A stretch of DNA of 64,000 nucleotides from Phascolarctobacterium_A sp902463975. GTDB lineage: Bacteria > Bacillota > Negativicutes > Acidaminococcales > Acidaminococcaceae. Location of the stretch: the NCBI RefSeq assembly GCF_902463975.1, contig NZ_CABQHJ010000002.1, positions 52,656 through 116,655 on the forward strand. Direction: 5' to 3'. Position numbers and translations under genes: made by a program. Numbering within the stretch: position 1 is the stretch's first letter; every line of letters begins with the position of its first letter. Positions 15,487 to 22,919 of the stretch are shown piece by piece. Below the pieces are notes generated by a model. The model had not been told where the DNA came from, made no database searches, and saw only the letters and a list, made by a program, of their open reading frames with translations.

Positions 15487-16215
15487 ATGAAGAAATTATT
15501 TAGCTTGCTGATGTTCAGCCTGCTGCTGCTTGTCAGTGCACCAGCGATGGCAGCGTCTTATGGTGCATATCCGTATATGCGTTATGGTGCGAATGGCAGG
15601 GATAATGCTTCTTTGCATCTGATTTATACGCAGTCCGGCGTTTTTGCTTCTGTTGTTACTTATGATTTGCAGGATGGTAATGCGCCGATGTTTAAGGGCG
15701 TGGGTATGCTGGAGAACGGTTCGCTGGTATTAGAGGATTATTCGTTTGACGTGGGCCGTCATGGTGAGGATACACGTTATTTTGGTTATGGCTCTCAGCC
15801 GCTTGTTTGCGAGGCTAGAGTGCAAGAGGGTAAGCAGGTTGTGCTGCTGCCGACGGTTGATGCGCGCGAGATGGGGATTACTAAGGTGAGTGAGCCTGAT
15901 ATCGGCGGTACTTATAGGCTTGAGGGAATGCAGGCGGAAGAGGATTATACTATGGCGCTGTATTTCCTGCGTAAGCTGAATGTGAAGAATACCGGTTTGG
16001 ATTTGAGCAGTAAGGATTATTGGTTTGGCTATGGCAGTCGTTTTGCCGAGGATCCGAACAGCGTTTTTAATTCGTATCTGCCGAAGGATGCCGGCGATTA
16101 TTTTGGGATTTATGTTTATAATAAGAATGATGAGCTGGTTATGACTTATTATGTGCATCCGAATTTGTGGGATGCTTATAGTGTGACAGTTGATGGTGAG
16201 GTTAAGATGCTGTAG
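15487..16215 (+). CDS. Exported protein, tandem paralogue A, 242 aa
   Basis: ATG 15487 with AGAGGTG eight bases ahead begins MKKLFSLLMFSLLLLVSAPA-MA, a signal peptide. The body (HLIYTQSGVFASVVTYDLQD, GNAPMFKGVGMLENGSLVLE, DAREMGITKVSEPDIGGTY) is over two-thirds identical by eye to the product of 16363-17109. No catalytic motif is seen. Repeated short strand-forming segments suggest a beta-rich fold. Its stop is followed by a broken copy of the gene that precedes it, showing the pair arose by tandem duplication. Confidence 0.78.
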   Translation: MKKLFSLLMFSLLLLVSAPAMAASYGAYPYMRYGANGRDNASLHLIYTQSGVFASVVTYDLQDGNAPMFKGVGMLENGSLVLEDYSFDVGRHGEDTRYFGYGSQPLVCEARVQEGKQVVLLPTVDAREMGITKVSEPDIGGTYRLEGMQAEEDYTMALYFLRKLNVKNTGLDLSSKDYWFGYGSRFAEDPNSVFNSYLPKDAGDYFGIYVYNKNDELVMTYYVHPNLWDAYSVTVDGEVKML

Positions 16216-16241
16216 GCTGATGTTGTGATTTGATTTTTTTC

Positions 16242-16350
16242 CGCGCAATGGTATTGCAGCGCTTGCTTCCTTGGGCTAGGAGCGTATTTTCGGTATTGCT
16301 TTCAGCGGTATAGAAACAAGCCTGCTGCTGCGCGGATTTGAAAGAAATTA
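16242..16350 (+). pseudogene. Decayed duplicate of the 3' end of the 15003-15476 gene
   Basis: CGCGCAATGGTATTGC, GGGCTAGGAGCG, TTTTCGGTATTGCT and CCTGCTGCTG follow the 3' end of the 15003 gene (about 15372-15476) in the same order, but with an in-frame TAG (S-L-G-stop-E-R) and several substitutions. The region after it (AGAGGTGTGG, then ATGAA) again matches the start of the following paralogue, which delimits a duplication unit of about 880 bases. Confidence 0.8.
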
Positions 16351-16362
16351 GAGGTGTGGGCG

Positions 16363-17109
16363 ATGAAAAGATTATTTATCCTGTTGATGTTTTGCCTGCT
16401 GCTGCTTGTGAGTGCTGCTGCGCTGGCAGCACCGTATGGTGTGTATCCGTATGTGCGTGCGGATAATAAAGGCAACGCTAATGCTTCTCTGTTTTTGTTT
16501 TATACGCAGTCGGGCGTTTTTGCTTCTGTTGCTACTTATGATGCAGAGGATGGCAATGCGCCGATTTTCAAGGGCGTTGGTGTGTTGGAGAACGGTACTT
16601 TAGTACTGGAGGATTATTTGTTCGATGTAGACGTTAATAGTGAGGAAAGACGTCATTTTGCTTATCCTTCGCAGCCGCTTCCCTGTGAGGCCAGAGTAAA
16701 TGAGGGTAAGCAGATTGTGCTACTGCCGACGGTTGATTTACGCGAGATGGGCATTACTAAGATAAGCGAGCCGGATATCAGCGGTACTTATAAGTATAAG
16801 TCTAGTGAGGGTGCGAGTGCTGATTATCGTCTGGCACTATATTTCCTGAAAAAGCTCCATGTTGAAAACACCGGCCTGGATTTGTGCAGTAATGATTATC
16901 GCTTTGATTATGATATGAGTGGTGCTTGGGAACATAACAACGTTTTGAATTCTTATATGCTGCCGGGCGAATATTATGCGATTTATGTGTACAATAAGAA
17001 TGATGAGAAGGTTATGACTTATTATGTGCATCCGAAGCTGTGGAATGCGCTTCGTGTGAATGCTGATGGTGAGGTTAAGATTTTGTGCAGCAATGATGCT
17101 TTAGGTTGA
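16363..17109 (+). CDS. Exported protein, tandem paralogue B, 248 aa
   Basis: ATG 16363 follows GAGGTG and starts a signal peptide (MKRLFILLMFCLLLLVSAAA-LAAP). It is a close paralogue of 15487-16215: shared SGVFASVATYDAEDGNAPIF, TVDLREMGITKISEPDISGT and DEKVMTYYVHPKLWNA. The most diverged parts are residues 85-95 and 150-185. No known domain. Both paralogues keep a full frame, so both are probably expressed. Confidence 0.78.
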   Translation: MKRLFILLMFCLLLLVSAAALAAPYGVYPYVRADNKGNANASLFLFYTQSGVFASVATYDAEDGNAPIFKGVGVLENGTLVLEDYLFDVDVNSEERRHFAYPSQPLPCEARVNEGKQIVLLPTVDLREMGITKISEPDISGTYKYKSSEGASADYRLALYFLKKLHVENTGLDLCSNDYRFDYDMSGAWEHNNVLNSYMLPGEYYAIYVYNKNDEKVMTYYVHPKLWNALRVNADGEVKILCSNDALG

Positions 17110-17215
17110 TGTTGTGATTTGAGTTTGAGGTCCTTGCGACGTAAGTTAATATTGCGGCAGGTGCCTTTTTGGGTGTTGAAAAAGGGGATGCTTGTGTGTC
17201 GCAATTGACATGTCG

Positions 17216-17369
17216 CAACCCTTCCGTCTGCTCGCTGAAGCTCGCAGCCACCTTCCCTTTCAGGGAAGATATAATAGTATGTACAGTTCTAACTATCGCT
17301 GTTGTTGCGAACTTTTATATGCTCCCTAACAGGGAGCTGGCATCGCCGTAGGCGATGACTGAGGGTTGT
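17216..17369. repeat. Dispersed repeat family 2, uninterrupted copy (154 bp)
   Basis: CAACCCTTCCGTCTGCTCGC to CGATGACTGAGGGTTGT. Shares its full length with 11741-11967 apart from that copy's insertion. It fills most of the gene-free 17110-17463. Confidence 0.78.
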
Positions 17370-17463
17370 CTGCAATATATTAATTGATTTTGTTGACTGT
17401 TACTTGAACCTTTTTGCCTGCCAATTGGGGAAGCAATGACTATGATTTTCTGGAGGTGCGCTT

Positions 17464-18273
17464 ATGAAGAAGCTATTGAGTGCGTTGGCGTGCGGTGCGC
17501 TGCTGTTGTGCGGCGGGATGTCGGTTGCGCGGGCTGATTATTATGAGATGTATAATCCTGCTACCCATGTTGAGGGTGGTGCTATGGTGTATGAAACTAC
17601 GCGTGGCGTTTTGCTGGATTTGAAGGTGCACAGCGGTGAATGGCAGGACGACCATTACCGCTATGAGACCGAGGCGAGTGGTGTGGTGCGTTTTGCGCAT
17701 GACGGTGAGCGTTTTATCGGTTATCTGCATGTGCCAAGTCTTGCAAGCTATGAAAATGGTATGGGTTATCCTTCTCAGTACAGATATAGTATGCCGCTTT
17801 ATGAAAAATATGCTTTGAGTAATCCGCAGGGCTATCAGGCGCAGAGCAAGCTGTACGGTGCCTGGATTTTGGGTGAGCCTGAGGGTAATAATCGGGTGCT
17901 GCCGTCCCTGGCCGGTACTTATGAAAGAAGTAACAAAAGAGGTACTCGCTTTGTGCAGGGTGAAACGGAAATGCCTTGGATAGTAGCGAAACTGTTTTTG
18001 CAGCTGGTGCTGGAGCCGAATGTTAATTTACTGGACAGAAACAACGGCTCTTTCAGCTTCTGGGATTATCAGTGGGAACAAGAAAAGGCTTTGTATCCTG
18101 ATGTTGACAAGCGTTACAGCTATCATACTATGACTAAGGCCGGCGATCCCGATTCTTCCGTTCCGGTAAAATTTAAGGATGCGCGCTATCTGGTAGAGAA
18201 AAGCGGCAGGCTGATTTATAATGTTGCCGATGACGGCACGGTAAGGAAGATTTACGACTTGGCCAATGAATAG
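17464..18273 (+). CDS. Exported protein of unknown function, 269 aa
   Basis: TGGAGGTG precedes ATG 17464. A signal peptide (MKKLLSALACGALLLCGGMS-VARA) is followed by a Tyr-rich mature part. The layout (early strand-rich half, VLPSLAGTYERS in the middle, a C-terminal RLIYNVADDGTVRKIY) is weakly reminiscent of the paralogues at 15487 and 16363 (SEPDIGGTY, then a closing V-DGEVKML), so it may be a distant relative. No catalytic motif seen. Confidence 0.72.
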   Translation: MKKLLSALACGALLLCGGMSVARADYYEMYNPATHVEGGAMVYETTRGVLLDLKVHSGEWQDDHYRYETEASGVVRFAHDGERFIGYLHVPSLASYENGMGYPSQYRYSMPLYEKYALSNPQGYQAQSKLYGAWILGEPEGNNRVLPSLAGTYERSNKRGTRFVQGETEMPWIVAKLFLQLVLEPNVNLLDRNNGSFSFWDYQWEQEKALYPDVDKRYSYHTMTKAGDPDSSVPVKFKDARYLVEKSGRLIYNVADDGTVRKIYDLANE

Positions 18274-18321
18274 GCCGGCGGTTGTGCTTGCGCACGATTT
18301 TTGGCAATGGGGGTGGCGCTG

Positions 18322-18882
18322 ATGCGGTTACTGAGATTGCTGTGTATGACAATGCTGGGGCTGCTGCTTTGTGCAGCAGGTCCGCTATCGGGAGGTGTGG
18401 CTATGGAAAGGGCGGTTGACTGGCAGGAGCTGTCTGTGAGCAGCAGAGGTATGAGCAGAGCAAGCTGTTATTCATTTAACCTTTGCCGACGCGATAAGGA
18501 GCTGCTGTTTGACAGTGAGTGCTTTGCAGATGGCGAGCGCCTGAAGTTTTACGAGGTACCTGTTACGGCAGAGGAGCTTACACCGCTGGATAAGCTAATA
18601 CAGCAGCTGCCATGGCAGCTGCGCCAGCCTTCGGCATCTCGTCCTGCGAATTTGCCGCGTGAGATGATTGAGGTGCGCGACTGCGGCAGCTTTTCGTTGA
18701 CGCTTCTGACGGCAACGGGCGAAAAGCTGGTATGCCGTACTGACATTGAGCAGCAGCAGGAGCTGTTGCGTGAGCTGCAAAGGCTGGCTAAGCAGGTGTA
18801 TGAACAGAAGCGTGATGCAGGCCATGAGAAGATGCATCCTATGCGTGGCTTTAGGCTGTTCAGGGAATTGCCGGGAAAATAA
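18322..18882 (+). CDS. Exported or membrane-anchored protein, 186 aa
   Basis: ATG 18322 is chosen because GGGGGTGG lies about five bases ahead; starts at 18301 (TTG) and 18307 are in frame but poorly placed. The N-terminus MRLLRLLCMTMLGLLLCAAG is a signal peptide or anchor. The rest is rich in Leu, Arg and Gln (QQQELLRELQRLAKQVYEQK), partly helical, with an internal LPREMIEVRDCGSFSLTL. No family recognised. It follows the 17464 gene by under 50 bases and may share its transcript. Confidence 0.62.
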   Translation: MRLLRLLCMTMLGLLLCAAGPLSGGVAMERAVDWQELSVSSRGMSRASCYSFNLCRRDKELLFDSECFADGERLKFYEVPVTAEELTPLDKLIQQLPWQLRQPSASRPANLPREMIEVRDCGSFSLTLLTATGEKLVCRTDIEQQQELLRELQRLAKQVYEQKRDAGHEKMHPMRGFRLFRELPGK

Positions 18883-18948
18883 GCATGAAAGCAGTACGAG
18901 CTGCGTTTTTGGCAGGAATTTAGCCGAAAAACAAAAAAATTTACTTAT

Positions 18949-19003
18949 CCTACCCGAAATCGGCAGTTTGGGTGGGGTGCTTTAGCACATTCCGTTGTAC
19001 AAT
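18949..19003 (+). promoter_or_regulatory. Shared palindromic promoter element, copy 4
   Basis: CCTACCCGAAA, spacer, TTTGGGTGGGG (18949-18977, one arm base missing but the 29-base length is kept), 20 bases, TACAAT (18998-19003), 65 bases before the next start. Confidence 0.68.
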
Positions 19004-19067
19004 GAGCTTGTAAGGAAACATGCCTGCGGTTTTAAAAACGCAGGATAATTCTGAGGAGGTGCAACAA

Positions 19068-19715
19068 ATGAAAAAAGGTATTGTATTAGCTTGCTGCGCA
19101 ATGCTTTTGGCGGAACAATTGCAATCTGCAGAAGCTCTTGACTGGAACAGAAGAATTGGCGTAGACAGAATGATTGACAGAACCATTGATAATACTATTA
19201 ACAGGGCGGTGAATAAAGTGGAGAAGCAAGAAAAAACCAGACGTGTAATTTTCCAAAACCTGCCGCAATCGGCAGCTGAAATCGGACCGGAAACCGATGC
19301 TCAGCAGGTTGCAGCTTATACTGTAGCAGCACTGGCTCGCTATGAAACCAATCCGGCAGAGGCAATTGCAATGCTCAATAAGCTGTTGGGACCAAGACCG
19401 GTACCTAAAAGAGATGAACAATTCCTGGCAGACCGTTTCCGCGGCAGACAATATCTGATGCGCTCCTACTTCATGGGCGCAGCTCCGGAAAACAACTATC
19501 AGCCGGATATGCCTTATACCGTAGAGGTTAAAACTAATGCCTATACTTATCAGGAAGAAGGCTATGCACGTTTTATGATTACCTGCGGCGGCGCTGACAG
19601 CCCGCGTCCGATGACTGTACGCCAAAAGGCTTCTACCGGCGAATGGTTCCTGTGGGATTACAAGGGATTGCTGAGCGGCATTAAAACTCCGGCAGCAGAT
19701 GATCCGTGGTCTTAA
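19068..19715 (+). CDS. Exported DUF6935-like protein, 215 aa
   Basis: GAGGAGG at 19052-19058 selects ATG 19068; the upstream in-frame start at 19020 is in the leader. MKKGIVLACCAMLLAEQLQS-AEA is a signal peptide. The core AAYTVAALARYETNPAEAIA, LLGPRPVPKRDEQFLADRFR and the closing FLWDYKGLLSGIKTP resemble the uncharacterised DUF6935 family (from memory). No enzyme motif. It has its own shared-element promoter and stands alone. Confidence 0.72.
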   Translation: MKKGIVLACCAMLLAEQLQSAEALDWNRRIGVDRMIDRTIDNTINRAVNKVEKQEKTRRVIFQNLPQSAAEIGPETDAQQVAAYTVAALARYETNPAEAIAMLNKLLGPRPVPKRDEQFLADRFRGRQYLMRSYFMGAAPENNYQPDMPYTVEVKTNAYTYQEEGYARFMITCGGADSPRPMTVRQKASTGEWFLWDYKGLLSGIKTPAADDPWS

Positions 19716-19854
19716 GAATTGTGCAGCTGAGAAAATCAGTGTAGCATAAAGCAGGCAGCTTTCCTGTGGCAGCAAGCAAAATTACTTGCCTGCCACCTGG
19801 GAAGCTGCATTTTTTTGCCATAATAGCCTGAAAATCTGTAAAATTTCCTGCCAC

Positions 19855-19909
19855 CCTACCCGAAATCAGCTTTTCGGGTAGGGTGCTTTTGCTTTCTTGA
19901 GGGTATAAT
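19855..19909 (+). promoter_or_regulatory. Shared palindromic promoter element, copy 5 (5'-nucleotidase)
   Basis: CCTACCCGAAA, TCAGCT, TTTCGGGTAGG plus G (19855-19883): a perfect 11-bp arm palindrome, then 20 bases and a consensus TATAAT (19904-19909), 33 bases before the start. This is the best-conserved copy. Confidence 0.78.
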
Positions 19910-19941
19910 GAAGGTACAAAAGCTGGAAGGAAGTGGTGTAT

Positions 19942-21558
19942 ATGAAAAAATTCCTGAAAAAAACATCGCTGTTTTTAGTGACTGCGGCGATGACTGTTTC
20001 CGCTCCGCTGATGGCGTGGGCGCTGGAGCATGACATTGTTATTCTGCATACTAACGATATCCATTGTGGTATTAATGATAATATCGGCTTTGATGGCCTG
20101 GCGCAGATTAAACGCGATACCTTGGCCAGAACGCCGAACGTAGCGCTGGTTGATGCAGGTGATGCCATTCAGGGCGCACCGATTGGTAAGCTTTCCCGTG
20201 GTTTGGCTGTTGTCAGCATCATGAATTATCTGGGCTATGATTTCTGCATTCCCGGTAACCATGAATTTGACTATGGCATGGACCGTTTTATGGAGCTGGT
20301 TCCGCTGCAGCGTGCAGGCTACTATTGCGCTAACTTTGTTTATGCCGGCAACAATAAGCAGGTTCTGCCTGGCTACAAGATTATGCAATATGAGGATACC
20401 AAGGTAGCCTTTATCGGCGCAAGCACTCCGGAAAGCCTGACGACCTCTACGCCGACCTTCTTCCAAAATGAGAAGGGACAGTATATCTACAGCTTCTGCG
20501 AAGATAAGAGCGGCAATAAGCTGTATAAGCAGCTGCAGAAGAATATTGATAAGGCTCGCAAGGAAGGCGCAGACTACGTATTTATCGTTGGCCATTTGGG
20601 CATGGACGGTACTACCCCGCAGTGGAGCAGTGAAAGCGTTGCTAAAAATACTCAGGGTGTAGACGCTGTTATCGACGGCCATTCTCATGAGCGCTTCACC
20701 CGTATGGTTAAAAATAAGGTTGGCAAGGATGTATTGTTAGCACAGACCGGTACTAAGCTCAAAACTGTAGGCGAGCTGGTAATTACTCCTGACGGCAAGC
20801 TGAAGAGCCAGCTGCTTACTAAATCCAACGGCAAGGACGCTGCTATTAGCAGAGTTATTGCCCAGGAAATAAAGACCTATGAGCCTTTGCTGAAGCAGCC
20901 TGTGGGCGAAGCCTTGGTACAGCTGCGCAGTAATGACCCCGCGACCGGTGAGCGCATCGTGCGTAACCGTGAATGCAGCTTGGGCGACTTTGTTGCCGAT
21001 GCTTATAGAGCAGTGCTGGATTGCGATGTAGTTCTGGTAAACGGCGGCAGTATCCGCAACGAAATCAAAACCGGCGTAATCAGCTACAACGATTTGCTGG
21101 AGGCCTTCCCCTTCGGTAATATGTGCGTAGTATTAGAGACCAGCGGACAGCAGATTCTTGATGCGCTGGAGATGGGCTCTATGAGCTATCCGGAAGAAAG
21201 CGGCTGCTTTATGCAGGTATCCGGCCTGAGCTACACGATTGACAGCTCCGTTGCTTCCAGCGTTGAGTTGGATGCCAAGGGCAACTTTGTGCGTGTTGCC
21301 GGTGCCCGTCGTGTAAGCGATGTCAAGATTGGCGGCAAACCGTTAGACGTTAAGAAAAAATACACTGTTGGCGGTACCTCCTACATGCTCAAATTCGGTG
21401 GTGACGGCATTACGATGTTCAAGGGCGCACGTTTGGTGCAGGACGAAATGATGAGCGACGCAGATACGATTATGGAATATCTGCAGAATCATCTGAATGG
21501 CAAGGTTGGCGAGCAATATGCTAATCCTTACGGCGATGGTCGTATCGTCATCAAATAA
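19942..21558 (+). CDS. Exported 5'-nucleotidase / cyclic phosphodiesterase (UshA-like), 538 aa
   Basis: A signal peptide (MKKFLKKTSLFLVTAAMTVS ... MAWA) precedes a calcineurin-like metallophosphatase domain (residues about 30-270): HTNDIHCG, VDAGDAIQG, GNHEFDYGMDRF and DGHSHERF supply the dimetal ligands. Residues about 310-510 are the 5'-nucleotidase C-terminal substrate domain with NGGSIRNEI and FPFGNMCVV. It would dephosphorylate nucleotides outside the cytoplasm, complementing the nucleoside hydrolase at 12673. ATG 19942 is chosen over GTG 19933 for its GGAAGG placement. The next lipoprotein gene follows after 34 bases. Confidence 0.93.
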   Translation: MKKFLKKTSLFLVTAAMTVSAPLMAWALEHDIVILHTNDIHCGINDNIGFDGLAQIKRDTLARTPNVALVDAGDAIQGAPIGKLSRGLAVVSIMNYLGYDFCIPGNHEFDYGMDRFMELVPLQRAGYYCANFVYAGNNKQVLPGYKIMQYEDTKVAFIGASTPESLTTSTPTFFQNEKGQYIYSFCEDKSGNKLYKQLQKNIDKARKEGADYVFIVGHLGMDGTTPQWSSESVAKNTQGVDAVIDGHSHERFTRMVKNKVGKDVLLAQTGTKLKTVGELVITPDGKLKSQLLTKSNGKDAAISRVIAQEIKTYEPLLKQPVGEALVQLRSNDPATGERIVRNRECSLGDFVADAYRAVLDCDVVLVNGGSIRNEIKTGVISYNDLLEAFPFGNMCVVLETSGQQILDALEMGSMSYPEESGCFMQVSGLSYTIDSSVASSVELDAKGNFVRVAGARRVSDVKIGGKPLDVKKKYTVGGTSYMLKFGGDGITMFKGARLVQDEMMSDADTIMEYLQNHLNGKVGEQYANPYGDGRIVIK

Positions 21559-21592
21559 AGAGCGTTCTATATAAAACAAGGAGATGATTGTT

Positions 21593-22654
21593 ATGTTGAA
21601 GAAACGTATTGCGATGGGAATTTTGACCGGACTTCTGGCCTGCAGCTTTATTGCCGGCTGCGGCGGGGGTGACAAAGGCACCAGTGAGCCACCTAAACCG
21701 AAACCGATTGCTGCCGATTTGAAGGATTTGCCGAACAAGGATATTAAGGCCGGTGGTAGAACCTTTAAGCTGTTCGCGCTGAAGAATAATTCTAAAGTGC
21801 GTCTGGAAAATTCCTATGGCAAGGGCATGAAGCTGGCTGTTGTCGGCAGAGATATGATTTATGCCAACGTTAAGGACAGACTTGTGCAGATGCAGTGGGA
21901 TAAAGATGGTCTGCGCATGTTGGACAATAATGTTGATGCTTTGTCCGGTAATGCTAAGATTTCTTCCGATGGCACCAGAGGCATTTTCTATAACAATAAG
22001 AGAATGAGACTCAACTATTTCGATAGCGAAACTAAGCGCATTGAAGAGGCACAAGGACGCTTCAATAACCTTGTTGTAATTCCTAAGGGCAATGCGGACA
22101 AGGCTTTGATTTGGATGAACCAGGGCGATATGAGAAAGGTTGAGCTGCGCAACGGCTACAGAGTAGGCAAGGATTTAGGCACAGTACGTAAGGAATCCAG
22201 AAGCCGTGCTGCTGACGACAAGGATAAAATCAATATTCCGCAGAGCGTTGTTGCAGACAGAAACGGTGATTTCTATGTTGGCGGCAATGCACGTATCGGC
22301 ACTCAGGATGTAGGCCTGGTAAGCGTTTATGACTTCAATGGCAAGCAAAAACGCGTCATCGGCAAGGAAAAACGTGAAGACAGCAAGGCCATCAATTCCT
22401 TAACCGATATAGCTTTGACTGATGAATATCTGGTAGTCAGCGATTCCTCTGTAGACAAGCAGCAGCTGCAGATTTACAGAAAGAATACCGGCACGCTGGT
22501 TGGTACTGTAAGCTATAAGGATTTGACCGATAATAAGGAAACCAGCATCGGTGCATGTGTAAACCTGGCAAATATGCCTGATAACAGAGTTCTGGTTGCC
22601 CTCAGCAATGACAGAAAAAATATTAAAGATGAATTCTTCATCCTGCAACTGTAA
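21593..22654 (+). CDS. Lipoprotein with beta-propeller-like repeats, 353 aa
   Basis: AAGGAG at 21578-21583 favours ATG 21593 over the ATG that abuts it at 21584. MLKKRIAMGILTGLLACSFI-AGC is a lipoprotein signal. The mature part has repeated strand-turn units (IYANVKDRLVQMQWDKDG, GDFYVGGNARIGTQDVGLVS, DEYLVVSDSSVDKQQLQIYR) typical of WD/NHL-like propellers. It is probably an envelope binding protein. It follows the 5'-nucleotidase closely and likely shares its promoter; a terminator follows. Confidence 0.75.
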   Translation: MLKKRIAMGILTGLLACSFIAGCGGGDKGTSEPPKPKPIAADLKDLPNKDIKAGGRTFKLFALKNNSKVRLENSYGKGMKLAVVGRDMIYANVKDRLVQMQWDKDGLRMLDNNVDALSGNAKISSDGTRGIFYNNKRMRLNYFDSETKRIEEAQGRFNNLVVIPKGNADKALIWMNQGDMRKVELRNGYRVGKDLGTVRKESRSRAADDKDKINIPQSVVADRNGDFYVGGNARIGTQDVGLVSVYDFNGKQKRVIGKEKREDSKAINSLTDIALTDEYLVVSDSSVDKQQLQIYRKNTGTLVGTVSYKDLTDNKETSIGACVNLANMPDNRVLVALSNDRKNIKDEFFILQL

Positions 22655-22706
22655 TGTAGGGTAGAAGGCATGACAGAAGCTGTAAAATTTAAGAAATAAA
22701 GATTTG

Positions 22707-22739
22707 AACACCCCCGAAAGATATATTTTTGGGGGTGTT
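22707..22739 (+). terminator. Terminator of the nucleotidase-lipoprotein operon
   Basis: AACACCCCC and GGGGGTGTT flank a 15-base loop, followed by T-rich sequence. Confidence 0.75.
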
Positions 22740-22800
22740 TGAATTATAGCTTAAATTGGATATTTGGTTTTAGCAGTGTGTATGGCTATATATAATAAAA

Positions 22801-22837
22801 ATGAGCGATAATGTGAGCGATAAAATGAGCGATAAAG
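22801..22837 (+). repeat. Short tandem repeat encoding SDxVSDKMSDK-like peptide
   Basis: Three near-copies of GAGCGATAA in a 12- to 15-base period, in frame from ATG 22801 (MSDNVSDKMSDKV). Such S-D-K repeats occur as linkers in some Fic/AlbA-type proteins, so it may be debris of one. The frame continues to 22995 but runs antisense into the LuxR gene and through a hairpin, so I do not call a gene. Confidence 0.45.
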
Positions 22838-22868
22838 TTAATATTGCAATAGTAACCCCTAAATCACG

Positions 22869-22904
22869 AAAGCCTCCGACGAGTAAACTCGCCGGAGGCT
22901 TTTT
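22869..22904 (+). terminator. Intrinsic terminator downstream of the tandem repeat
   Basis: AAAGCCTCCG and CGGAGGCTTT with an inner CGAG/CTCG stem, then TTTTT on the plus strand. It ends a putative short plus-strand transcript and may also stop the convergent LuxR gene weakly. Confidence 0.65.
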
Positions 22905-22919
22905 GCTTGCTTTGGTGCG

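Noticed and set aside
9831..19883. The shared palindromes as intrinsic terminators
   Set aside because: No immediate T run, and the exact 20-base spacing to a -10 in all copies fits a promoter element better.
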